In this document: piece by piece, positions 15,940 through 26,177 of the stretch
Position numbering within the stretch: position 1 is the stretch's first letter
Layout: each line of letters begins with the position of its first letter
Assembly: GCF_016907975.1 (NCBI RefSeq)
Contig: NZ_JAFBCY010000003.1
Coordinates: forward strand, 310,001-374,000
DNA length: 64,000 nucleotides
Direction of reading: 5' to 3'
From: Methylopila capsulata
GTDB lineage: Bacteria > Pseudomonadota > Alphaproteobacteria > Rhizobiales > Methylopilaceae
The notes under the pieces: generated by a model
What the model saw: only the letters and a program-made list of their open reading frames with translations
Database searches by the model: none
What the model was told of the DNA's origin: nothing
Program-made: the position numbers and the translations under genes

Positions 15940-17355
15940 TCATCGCGCGGGCTCCATCGCGCCGTCGTGGACGACCTCTCCCACCGCCTCGGCCGCGCCC
16001 GACAGCGGGCGGCCGGGCTGGCCGTGGCGCGGCGGTGCGGTGACGGTCGCGTCGGGGCCGCGGTTGATGAGGCGGTTCACGTAGTAGACGCCCATCGAGA
16101 ATACGACGCAGTAGACCAGCACGAACAGCGCGAGCGAAGTCCAGAGGGCGCTGGCCGCCACCGGCGAGGCGGCGTCGGCGGTACGCAGCACACCATGCAC
16201 CACCCAGGGCTGGCGGCCGGTCTCGGTGGTGATCCACCCCGACAGGATCGCGATGAAGCCGAGCGGCCACATGCAGGAGGCCGGCCACTGGAACCAGGTC
16301 GCCTCCCAGAGCGTCCCCCGCCGCCACAGCCAGGCGCCGACGAGGCCGGTCGCGATGAACAGCATCCCGATCGCGACCATCAGCCGGAAGCCGAAGTAGG
16401 TGGTGATCAGCGGCGGCCGCTCATTGGCCGGGAAGTCCTTCAGCCCCTTGATGCGGCCGTCCCAGCTGTGGGTGAGAATCAGGCTGGAGAGATTCGGGAT
16501 CGCGAGTTCGAAGTCGGTGCGTTCCTGCTGGGCGTTCGGCCAGCCGAACAGCGACAGCGCGACCGGCTCGGAGCCGTCCCAGTGCGCCTCCATCGCGGCG
16601 ATCTTCGCCGGCTGGTGCTCCAGCGTGTTGAGGCCGTGCGCGTCGCCGACGAAGAGCTGCAGCGGGGCGACGACCGCGATCATGCCGACCGCCATGCGCA
16701 CCATGGTGCGCGCGTCCTCGCCGAAGCGCTTCTGCAGGAGGTAGCGGCACCCGACCGCCAGCACGACCACCGCGGTGGTGAGGTAGGCCGCGATCATCAT
16801 GTGCGCGAAGCGGTAGGGAAACGACGGGTTGAAGATGATCTTCACCCAGTCGGTCGGATAGGCGATCCCGTCCTTCATCTCGAAGCCGGCCGGGGTGTGC
16901 ATCCAGCTGTTGGCGGACAGGATCCAGAAACCGGAGATCGCGGTGCCGAAGGCGACCACGCAGGCCGAGAGCACGTGCAGCCACGGCGGCACCCGCGTCC
17001 AGCCGAACAGCATGATCCCGAGGAAGGTCGCCTCCAGGAAGAAGGCGGTGAGCACCTCGTAGCCGATCAGCGGGCCGATGACGTTGCCGACGACCTCGGA
17101 GAACCGGCTCCAGTTGGTGCCGAACTGGTAGCTGAGCACGATGCCGGAGACGACGCCCATGGCGAAGGAGACGGCGAAGATCTTGGTCCAGAACCGGGCG
17201 AGCCGATGGTAGCGCTCCGCGCCGGTCTTCGACCACAGCAGCAGCAGCGTCGCGATGTAGGCCGAAGTGCCGATCGAGAACGCCGGGAACACGATGTGGA
17301 AGGAGACCGTGAAGGCGAACTGCAGCCGCGCGAGGAAGGTGGGGTCGAAGTCCAT
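15940..17355 (-). CDS. cydA: Cytochrome bd ubiquinol oxidase subunit I, short Q-loop (CioA-like)
   Basis: 471 residues from the ATG at 17355 (MDFDPTFLARLQFAF); the frame is open upstream but without homology. Haem ligands are apparent in FTVSFHIVFPAFSIG (His) and GDAHGLNTLEHQPAK, and the GRQPW signature occurs near residue 405. The loop between helices 6 and 7 is of the short type seen in cyanide-insensitive CioA. The last ~30 residues are a Pro/Gly-rich tail. It is upstream of cydB in the same direction. Confidence 0.93.
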   Translation of the reverse strand: MDFDPTFLARLQFAFTVSFHIVFPAFSIGTSAYIATLLLLWSKTGAERYHRLARFWTKIFAVSFAMGVVSGIVLSYQFGTNWSRFSEVVGNVIGPLIGYEVLTAFFLEATFLGIMLFGWTRVPPWLHVLSACVVAFGTAISGFWILSANSWMHTPAGFEMKDGIAYPTDWVKIIFNPSFPYRFAHMMIAAYLTTAVVVLAVGCRYLLQKRFGEDARTMVRMAVGMIAVVAPLQLFVGDAHGLNTLEHQPAKIAAMEAHWDGSEPVALSLFGWPNAQQERTDFELAIPNLSSLILTHSWDGRIKGLKDFPANERPPLITTYFGFRLMVAIGMLFIATGLVGAWLWRRGTLWEATWFQWPASCMWPLGFIAILSGWITTETGRQPWVVHGVLRTADAASPVAASALWTSLALFVLVYCVVFSMGVYYVNRLINRGPDATVTAPPRHGQPGRPLSGAAEAVGEVVHDGAMEPAR

Positions 17356-17548
17356 CCGGCGTCTCCCGTCCAGGCGCCGGACGCGTCGCGTCGCCAGCGT
17401 CCGCTTGGTCGCTGACCATAGGCGCCGCGGCCCAGCTTGCACAGACCGTCTTTTGAACTGTTCGAAGCGATCACGATCGCGCGTACCAAGCGGAAAAAAG
17501 GGCGCTAGATACGCGCCAGGACGGGCGATGATTTGCGAGGGAACGGCC

Positions 17549-18451
17549 ATGCGCTGGGAGGATTTCCGCCGGAGCGAGAACGTCGACGACGAGCGTGGCG
17601 GCGGGGGCGGCGGCGGTTTCCGCTTTCCCGGCGGCGGCGGCGGCGTCGGGATCGGCGGCCTGATCGTGGTGGGGCTCGTCTCGTGGGCGTTGGGCGTCGA
17701 CCCGCGGGTCATCCTCGCCGGCCTCGAGACCGTCCAGGGCGGCGGCTCGGGCTATTCGCAGCAGGAGCGGCCGACGGGCGACCCCAGCCAGCTCTCCGAG
17801 GACGAGAAGAAGCAGGGCGAGTTCGTGCGCGCCGTGCTGGCCCAGACCGAGGATGTCTGGACGCCGTTGTTCAAGGACAGCGGCAAAGCCTACGACAAGC
17901 CGCGGCTGACGCTGTTCTCCGGCCGCACCAGCACCGCTTGCGGCATGGGCGCCTCCGCCATGGGGCCGTTCTACTGCCCCGGCGACCAGCGTGTGTATCT
18001 CGACACCGAGTTCTTCGACGAGCTCGCCCGCAAGTTCAAATCGCCCGGCGAGTTCGCCCGCGCCTACGTGATCGCGCACGAGGTCGGGCACCACGTGCAG
18101 AATGAGCTCGGCATCATGCGCTGGGCGAACGAGCAGCGGCAGCGCGCCCGTTCGGAGGAGCAGGCGAACGCCATCTCGGTGCGGATCGAGCTGCAGGCGG
18201 ACTGCTTCGCCGGCGTCTGGGGCTATTGGGCCAACAAGCGCTTCAACATCCTCGAGGATGGCGACGTGGAGCAGGCGCTGACCGCCGCCACCCAGATCGG
18301 CGACGACACCCTGCAGAAGCGCTCCGGCGGCGAGGTGGTGCCGGACAGCTTCACCCACGGCTCCTCCGCGCAGCGGGTGAAGTGGTTCCGCACCGGTCTC
18401 GCCTCCGGCGATCCGAAGACCTGCGACACCTTCAACCAGCGCCAGCTCTGA
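17549..18451 (+). CDS. YpfJ-type neutral zinc metallopeptidase
   Basis: 300 residues from the ATG at 17549 (MRWEDFRRSENVDDERG). A glycine-rich N-terminus precedes one membrane segment (IGGLIVVGLVSWALGV, about 30-50). The zinc site is HEVGHHVQ near residue 175, with ELQADCFAGVW supplying the third ligand region and the cysteine-containing STACGM and FYCPGD before it. These features define the YpfJ (DUF2342-like neutral zinc metallopeptidase) family, whose substrate is unknown. It is divergent from cydA by about 190 bp. Confidence 0.9.
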   Translation: MRWEDFRRSENVDDERGGGGGGGFRFPGGGGGVGIGGLIVVGLVSWALGVDPRVILAGLETVQGGGSGYSQQERPTGDPSQLSEDEKKQGEFVRAVLAQTEDVWTPLFKDSGKAYDKPRLTLFSGRTSTACGMGASAMGPFYCPGDQRVYLDTEFFDELARKFKSPGEFARAYVIAHEVGHHVQNELGIMRWANEQRQRARSEEQANAISVRIELQADCFAGVWGYWANKRFNILEDGDVEQALTAATQIGDDTLQKRSGGEVVPDSFTHGSSAQRVKWFRTGLASGDPKTCDTFNQRQL

Positions 18452-18456
18452 CGGGC

Positions 18457-18502
18457 GGCGCGACCAAGGGACGCGCCGAAGGCGCGCTGCCGCGGTCGCG
18501 CC
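18457..18502 (+). terminator. Large GC-rich stem-loop after ypfJ
   Basis: GGCGCGACC (18457-18465) pairs perfectly with GGTCGCGCC (18494-18502); an inner stem GCGCC/GGCGC closes on a GAA loop. It begins 6 bp after the stop codon. A U-tract is lacking, as is common in such GC-rich genomes, so it may act as a terminator or transcript stabiliser. Confidence 0.5.
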
Positions 18503-18749
18503 CCGAACGCCGGGCGTCCGGGGCGGACTGGATCGTCGGCCCCAACGTCACGCGGGACCGGCGCTTTCGTGCGCCGCTTTGGCTCGTTCAAACCTGATCA
18601 CGTCGCCGTGCAGCGAACAGTATCGAATTAGACTACTTCCTAAGTAATGCTCCGTCCTAGAAAGCCCTTTCCGAGCCAGACATCCTTCCTTTACTTATCG
18701 CGCCGCCGGTCGGACGCCGTCGGCGACGCGATATTAGGGAGAAGACGAC

Positions 18750-19208
18750 ATGTGGAGAGGCTTTGTGCTGGCCGCGGCCGCGTTGATGACGCTGGTCGCA
18801 GGCGTGGAAGCCGCCGAAGTCGAAGTCAAGATGCTCAACCAGGGCGCCGAAGGGCGGATGGTGTTCGAGCCCAACTTCGTGAAGATCAACCCCGGCGACA
18901 CGGTGAAGTTCGTGGCCGCGGACCCCAGCCACAACGCCGAGACCATTCCCGGCATGCTCCCGGACGGAGCCCAGCCCTTCAAGGGCGAGTTCAACAAGGA
19001 CATCTCGGTCACCTTCGACAAGGAAGGCGTCTACGGCGTCAAGTGCCTGCCGCACGCCGGCATGGGCATGGTGGCGCTGGTCGCCGTCGGTGCGAGCTAT
19101 CCGAACCTCGAGGCCGCCAAGGGCGTGAAGCAGACCGGCGTCGCCAAGAAGAAGTTCGAGGCGCTGTTCAAGAAGCTCGACGAGACCAAGGGCGCCGCCG
19201 CGCAGTGA
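18750..19208 (+). CDS. Pseudoazurin (blue copper protein)
   Basis: 152 residues with a Sec signal peptide (MWRGFVLAAAALMTLVAG, cleavage after VEA-A) and a mature cupredoxin domain. The type-1 copper ligands are visible: His in DPSHNAE, then Cys, His and Met in VKCLPHAGMGM. Pseudoazurin is a periplasmic electron carrier to nitrite reductase, methylamine dehydrogenase or cytochrome partners. A good ribosome binding site, AGGGAGAA, lies 8 bp before the ATG. No denitrification gene is next to it, so the partner is unknown. Confidence 0.92.
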   Translation: MWRGFVLAAAALMTLVAGVEAAEVEVKMLNQGAEGRMVFEPNFVKINPGDTVKFVAADPSHNAETIPGMLPDGAQPFKGEFNKDISVTFDKEGVYGVKCLPHAGMGMVALVAVGASYPNLEAAKGVKQTGVAKKKFEALFKKLDETKGAAAQ

Positions 19209-19294
19209 CGGCCTGACCGCTTCGGCCGACGCGCGATACGGGCGTCGGGCTCTCGGACAGTTCGGCGTTCCGTCGAACCTGCCACACCGTCATG

Positions 19295-19379
19295 CCCGGC
19301 GGAGCCGGGAATCCACTACGTTCCGGGACCGTCGAGATCGACGCCCAAGGCGTGGATGCCCGCGCGAAGGCGCGGGCAT
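19295..19379. repeat. REP-like intergenic repeat with two hairpins between convergent genes
   Basis: Two palindromes: CCCGGC-GGA-GCCGGG (19295-19309), and a perfect 10-bp stem ATGCCCGCGC / GCGCGGGCAT with a GAAG loop (19356-19379). Flanking phrases such as 'cgtcatgcccgg' and 'gggaatccac' resemble the repeat at 7135-7240 (ggattccgg / ggaatgacgg). It separates the convergent pseudoazurin and cmk genes, so it may terminate both. Confidence 0.5.
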
Positions 19380-19454
19380 GACGGGTTGGGTCGGCCGTCT
19401 TCGGCTGCCCCGCTCTCGATCATCCTTCGCCGCCGCGCCGAAACGCCTCAGGCG

Positions 19455-21487
<2,033 letters not shown>

Positions 21488-21606
21488 TCACGGCGGGGCG
21501 ACGCTTGATGCGTCGGGATGGGCCGCGGCGGCGCATTGGCTCTTGACAGCCCGGTCCCGCCACGTCAATCCACCGCCTCGTTTCTCGACAGCAGGGATCC
21601 ATCCCC

Positions 21607-22053
21607 TTGGCTAAGCCCGAACTCGGCGTCAAACGGACCTGCCAGGCCTGCGGCGCAAAATACTACGACCTGGCGCGCGATCCGATCATCTGCCCGAAAT
21701 GCGGGACGCAGTACGTTGCGACCGTTCTCGTCTCCAGCGCGGCCGCGGTGCGCGCCGCCAAGGCCGAATCGGCCCGGGCGAAGGCCACGGCGGCGGCCGC
21801 CGACGAAGACGAGGTCGAGACCGACGAGGAGGCCGACGTCGAGGCGATCTCGCTGGAGGACGCCGACGAGGAGGCGACGCCCGCGAAGAAGGTCGTGGGC
21901 GCTGACGACGACGACGTCGATGTGGACATCGACGAGGTCGATGCGGACGACGACGACGACGCGGACGACGAAACTTTCCTTGAGCCTGATGAGGATTCCG
22001 ACGACGACATGACGGAAATCATCGGCGACCGGGAAAAAGACGAAGAGACTTGA
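21607..22053 (+). CDS. TIGR02300 family zinc-ribbon protein with acidic tail
   Basis: 148 residues from a TTG start at 21607 (KPELGVKRTCQACGAK). The first 40 residues contain a zinc ribbon, CQACG and CPKCGTQYV, around the family signature YYDLARDPI. The remaining ~100 residues are extremely rich in Asp and Glu. Function unknown. It is conserved in alphaproteobacteria next to aroA and a tRNA-Ala gene, as here. It is divergent from aroA. Confidence 0.88.
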   Translation: MAKPELGVKRTCQACGAKYYDLARDPIICPKCGTQYVATVLVSSAAAVRAAKAESARAKATAAAADEDEVETDEEADVEAISLEDADEEATPAKKVVGADDDDVDVDIDEVDADDDDDADDETFLEPDEDSDDDMTEIIGDREKDEET

Positions 22054-22222
22054 ACCGGCCTGCGAAACATGGTTTGAGATGCGCCGCTTCGGGTCGCCGA
22101 GGCGGCGGCGCCAGCCGGGGATGACCCGGACGGCGGCCTCCCCGGACGGGGCGGCGAGCCAGAACTGCCCGGTCCGGCGGATGCGTTTCCCAACGCCGCC
22201 AACCAAGGACCGACAGCCCGGT

Positions 22223-22298
<76 letters not shown>

Positions 22299-22576
22299 AT
22301 CACTCTCTGAAAACTCCCCCTTTTGACGTCTGCGGCAATGTCTTCGGACTGTCCGCGACTTAGCTCGGCCCGCCTGGCCTGTGCGCGTCTCTGCCCCGTG
22401 TGATTCGCGCCTCTGGGCCCTTTCGGCGCCCCCGTCTCTGCCGCCGTCGCGCCATGTCGTACGGGACGGTTGATGGCGCCATCGCCAAAAGCTTCTCAGC
22501 GGACGAGCAGACGCAAAAAAACGCCGGGATCGTCGACCGGCGGTCATATCGATTCGGAGTGGAGGCGGCCGCTGTT

Positions 22577-23450
22577 CTATCGCTCTAGCGGCTCGAGCCC
22601 GATCGCCCGCCACTGCTCGGACCAGAGCATCGGCGCGTCCGCAAGCACGCTCGCTGTGACGCCCCGAGGTAACCGGCCTTCCGCGATGGCCGTGACGATG
22701 TCCGGCGCGAGGAAAGCGTAGCCGATTATCCGATCCACGTGCCGCCGGGTGCAGCCCTGGCTCTGCGCCAGCTGGTCGAGGTCGAGCGCGGAGGTGCGGG
22801 TGAGCTCCCCGATCCATTTCCGGCCAAGCGCGATCCACCGCAGCAGCACCGCGCGCGCTTCCGCCTTCATTGGTCGGGCGGTCGCATCGGAGGTCGCGAG
22901 GATCTGCCGGCCGCTCGTGCGGCGGGGCGACGGCAAGCGAATCACGTCGCCATCGGCGAGCGTGAGTTCGATCGCGTCGATGGAGATCGTCGCGCGGCTG
23001 AGATGCTCCGCGACCAGCGCTCTGTCCTCGAGGCCAACGATGTCCCTCAGCCGCAGGGCGGCAAGGATCGCCTGCTCGATCTGCGGCGCGGAGATACGCT
23101 TCGCAGATCCCGCCTCGGCTCCCCTGCCTTGGGCGATCACCGATGAGACGTAGTAGCGGTAGACGACCCCCTTCCGGTTCGTCGCGCTCGGCGTCATCGG
23201 ATGCCCGCGATCGTCGAACAGCCTTCCAAGCAACAGCGCGCCCGAGGCCGCTCGGCTGGTTCTCTGACCGCTGCGGTTGGCGGCGATTCTCGCCTGCACC
23301 GCCTCGAACAGTTTTGGGACCACGATCGGAGGATGCTCGCCGGGATAGCTGCGGCCTTTGTGGTTGATCTCGCCGAGGTAGACCCGGTTTGCAAGCAGAT
23401 GCGCGAGAGGTCCGTTGGTCAGCGGCACGCCGCCGGCCGTGGCGCCGGAT
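22577..23450 (-). pseudogene. Large serine recombinase, C-terminal fragment
   Basis: An open frame of about 285 codons matching the 'Recombinase' and C-terminal parts of large serine integrases: PLTNGPLAHLLANRVYLGE, KGRSYPGEHPPIVV, then a recombinase zinc-beta-ribbon-like segment without obvious cysteines. The N-terminal catalytic resolvase domain with the nucleophilic serine is missing. The reading (ASGATAGVPLTNG) runs straight into the right end of an IS3 relic near 23452, so the gene was cut by that insertion. It would be inactive; its former element probably used the neighbouring tRNA region. Confidence 0.78.
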
Positions 23451-23451
23451 G

Positions 23452-24470
23452 CAAGTGGCCGGCCCCCATCAGGTGGTCCGGTTCCAATGTTAGTTTATGA
23501 GCGTCGCTGACGCGACGGTTGGGGTGGCCGGCGGAGCTGGTCGGGGTTGCGCAGCCGGCCATAACGCGACCTCTGGCGCGGGTGGCCTGTAGCCGAGAGC
23601 CGAGTGTGGCCGGACGCGTTGTAGTGCCGCCGCCAGCCTTCGATCACGGCCTTGGCCTCTGCGAGCGAGTAGAAGATCTCGTCGTTGAGCAACTCGTCCC
23701 GCAGGCGAGCGTTGAAGCTCTCGCAGTAGCCGTTCTCCCAAGGGTTGCCTAGCTCGATGAATGCGGTTCGGGAGCCGACTGCGGCGATCCAGTCACGGAC
23801 GGCCTTCGCTGCGAACTCGGATCCGTTGTCCGACCGGATGTGGCCGGGCGAGCCGCGCAGGATGAAGAGGTCGGACAGCACGTCAATGACGTCGGTGGAG
23901 CTGAGCCTCCGACCGATCTGGATCGCCAGGCATTCCCGCGTGAACTCATCGATCACGTCGGCGCAAACGCGCAGCGTTTGTCGCCAGGCATCCTGAACTT
24001 GCGGCCGTCGTGGGTCCGGTCCTCGACGAAGTCGTAGGACCAGACGTGGTTAGGACGTTCCGGCCGCAGCCGCACGCACGAGCCGTCATTGAACCACAGC
24101 CGGCCGCGCTTGGGCTGCTTCGCGGGGACCTTCAGCCCCTCCCGTCGCCAGATCCGCTCGACCCGCTTCAGGTTCACGACCCAGCCAGCGGAGCGCAGAA
24201 AGGCCGCAATCCGCCGGTAGCCGTAGCGGCCGTATCGGGTCGCGAGCGCGACGATGTCAGCGGTCAACGCCGCCTCATCGTCGGCCTCGTCGGGACCTTG
24301 CGTTGCGTCGAGCGATGCTGTCCGAGAACCAGGCAGGCTCGGCGCTCCGTCACCCCGAGCTCGCTCACTACGCGATCCACGCAGTCGCGGCGGCGGGCGG
24401 GGCTGATCAGTTTCCCCGCGCCGCCTCCGCCAGGATCATCTTATCGAGCGTCACACACGCGTTGGCCGCG
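23452..24470 (-). mobile_element. Decayed IS3-family insertion sequence (OrfB)
   Basis: OrfB is in pieces. 24267-23953 encodes the N-terminal half (YGRYGYRRIAAFLRSAGW, RPNHVWSYDFVEDRTHDGR, first catalytic Asp). 23956-23495 encodes the rest of the DDE core (DEFTRECLAI, SDNGSEFAAK, WENGYCESFNARLRDELL). The two halves are in different frames because of a 26-nt palindrome. Further upstream, KLISPARRRDCVDRVVSELG and ERRACLVLGQHRSTQRK survive across more frameshifts, and OrfA is almost gone. The right terminus (GGAACCGGACCACCTGATGGGGGC) abuts the recombinase fragment. The element is not autonomous. Confidence 0.85.
23960..23985. repeat. 26-nt palindromic insertion inside the IS3 transposase gene
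   Basis: GGCG-CAAACGC-GCA-GCGTTTG-T-CGCC: a 7-bp and a 4-bp stem separated by one bulged T, with a 3-nt loop. Removing exactly these 26 nt joins the two OrfB frames into GRKFRMPDVIDEFTREC, which is the continuous family consensus at this point. It therefore looks like a discrete small insertion rather than random decay. No clear target duplication flanks it. Confidence 0.8.
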
Positions 24471-24504
24471 TATTGCGGATCAGCTCGACAGGAACGACTG
24501 AAAC

Positions 24505-24765
24505 TTAACCCTCGTTCTCGTTGCCGTCCCAATGCATCCAAGCGTCCGATCGCGGCGCGAACGGCAGGAGGCTTCGGGTGGCGTGGGTCATCGCAGCCGG
24601 GGCGGAATCGGCCGCGCGAACTGTGGCCGAAGACTGCTGGTGCGTGCGTTCGAACCGGGCTTTCGTCGCCGACGGGTGCGGCGTCGGGCAGGCGAACGCC
24701 GCTCCGGGCGCGAGCACCGCAAGCGCGGCGGCGGCGAAAATGCTACGAAACGTGAAGGTGGTCAT
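24505..24765 (-). CDS. Small secreted protein of unknown function
   Basis: 86 residues from the ATG at 24765, chosen because GGAG lies 8 bp upstream. A Sec signal peptide (TFRSIFAAAALAVLAPGAAFA, then C) is followed by a short Thr/Ser/His-rich mature part ending in WMHWDGNENEG. No family recognised. It lies ~90 bp downstream of the anti-sigma gene in the same direction and may belong to the sigma-factor operon. The single cysteine after the AFA sequence is not in a good lipobox. Confidence 0.55.
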   Translation of the reverse strand: MTTFTFRSIFAAAALAVLAPGAAFACPTPHPSATKARFERTHQQSSATVRAADSAPAAMTHATRSLLPFAPRSDAWMHWDGNENEG

Positions 24766-24858
24766 TTCAGTCTCCATAGATCTTGTTTGATCTATTGGTG
24801 AGACGCGCTGGATTATTCAAAATTCCGCCGCGGCCGTCTTTTTTTGCGTTTCAGAGAC

Positions 24859-25632
24859 TTAGATTTTAGCGGTCTGCGCGCGGATAACGTCTGCAAGCGG
24901 GTAGATGTCTTTCGGCGCAGCGTCGCCCACAAGGCTGTACCCCATGCCGGCCCGAGCCCAGGCCACCCCGCCGATGCGTCCCATTTCATGCTCCGACATC
25001 GGCGCGTCGCCCGAAGACGCCATCCGCCGCATCAGCATGACAAGCCTTTGGCCGTGGTCGTCGTCGTACATGAACATGCCGGCCGGGCCGTGCGCCGTCG
25101 GGACGATCCGGCCGCCCATGAAACGATAGCCCGAGGCTGTTAGGTCGGGCGCCGTCACCTTGACGTTCAGTCTCTTCGACATCCAGGCCACCAGTTCTGC
25201 GCTGTCTGCGGCGCGAAGTTCGACCGGGCGGCCATGGTCGGACGCGTACGTCGTAAAGCTTTGGGACGCCTCCTGCGCGAGAGCCAAAACTCCCGTCGCC
25301 GGGAACTGGTTGACGCCGCGGCCGATCCAGCCCGCCCCGCCGCCAAGCGCGAGCAGCGCGACAGCCGCCGCCATGGAACGCCATGACGCGAAGCTTGGCC
25401 GCCGGCTCGCCTCGACGATCCTGCCGAGGTTCAACTCCGGCGGAACAGGCTCGCGCAGAATGGGCGCATAGGCCGCGCGAAGCTGATCGCGTTGCTCGCA
25501 AAGGCGACGCACCCGGTCGGCGACGTCTGGATTGGCCGAGAGATAGGCTGAGACGTGCCTGCGGCCGTCGTCGGAGAGGGCGTCGTCCACATAAGCCTGA
25601 AGATCGTCCTCCGAGATTGGGCGGGCGGTCAT
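24859..25632 (-). CDS. Membrane-anchored anti-sigma factor
   Basis: 257 residues. The N-terminal ~80 residues (SEDDLQAYVDDALSDDGRR..., RVRRLCEQRDQLRAAY) form the sigma-binding anti-sigma domain; the zinc-binding Hx3Cx2C signature is absent. One membrane helix follows (MAAAVALLALGGGAGWIG, about 87-104), then a periplasmic domain of ~150 residues rich in Met (MYDDDHGQRLVMLMRRM). Its start overlaps the ECF sigma stop by 4 bp, the standard arrangement for a cognate pair. A methionine-rich sensor would fit copper or oxidant stress, but this is inference. Confidence 0.85.
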   Translation of the reverse strand: MTARPISEDDLQAYVDDALSDDGRRHVSAYLSANPDVADRVRRLCEQRDQLRAAYAPILREPVPPELNLGRIVEASRRPSFASWRSMAAAVALLALGGGAGWIGRGVNQFPATGVLALAQEASQSFTTYASDHGRPVELRAADSAELVAWMSKRLNVKVTAPDLTASGYRFMGGRIVPTAHGPAGMFMYDDDHGQRLVMLMRRMASSGDAPMSEHEMGRIGGVAWARAGMGYSLVGDAAPKDIYPLADVIRAQTAKI

Positions 25633-26177
25633 TTCACGCTCCTGAGGTGAGTGACGGAGTGCGCCGGTTCGTCTGCGCTGATCGAACGTAAGAGTCGTTC
25701 GCGTCCGCGCGACAGCCGAGACATCACGGTGCCGACCGGAATGTCGAGCACGCGCGCGGCTTCCGCATAGGACAGACCTTCGATCGTCACCAACAGGATG
25801 ACGTCGCGCTGGTCGTCGGGAAGAGCGTCGAGCCTCGCCACGAGTTCGCGGTGGCGCATTCCGTCTTCCTGCGACGGCGCGCGGGCGACAGCATCCTCGC
25901 TCGCGTCTTCGATCGCGACATGTCCGCCGCGGCGCTTCGCTAGCCGGAACTGGCTGACGGCGAGGTTATGAAGGATCGTGAAGAGCCACGACTTCACGTC
26001 GCCGTCCGCTCGGCGCTGGCTCCAGCGGGAGACCACGCGTTCGAGACAATCCTGCACCAGATCGTCCGCTGAGGAGACATCCCCGGTCAGCGCGCGCGCG
26101 TAGCGCCTCAGACCAGGGATCTGCGGTTCGACAGAAGCCATCATGTCCTGCATTACGGACATCTTACCCACGGCCAT
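25629..26177 (-). CDS. ECF-type RNA polymerase sigma factor
   Basis: 182 residues from the ATG at 26177; ATGs at 26162 and 26153 are alternatives. Region 2 (YARALTGDVSSADDLVQDCLERV, SWLFTILHNL) and region 4 (LPDDQRDVILLVTIEGLSYAEAA, IPVGTVMSRLSRGRERL) are complete. The start ATG directly follows the stop of the YVTN gene, and the anti-sigma gene overlaps its end. So the regulator pair is downstream of its probable target genes in one transcript, giving autoregulation. Confidence 0.92.
   Translation of the reverse strand: MAVGKMSVMQDMMASVEPQIPGLRRYARALTGDVSSADDLVQDCLERVVSRWSQRRADGDVKSWLFTILHNLAVSQFRLAKRRGGHVAIEDASEDAVARAPSQEDGMRHRELVARLDALPDDQRDVILLVTIEGLSYAEAARVLDIPVGTVMSRLSRGRERLLRSISADEPAHSVTHLRSVK

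Noticed and set aside
22299-22576. Attachment site or small gene between tRNA-Ala and the recombinase fragment
   Set aside because: I looked for a repeat of the tRNA 3' end and found none; short frames lack support.
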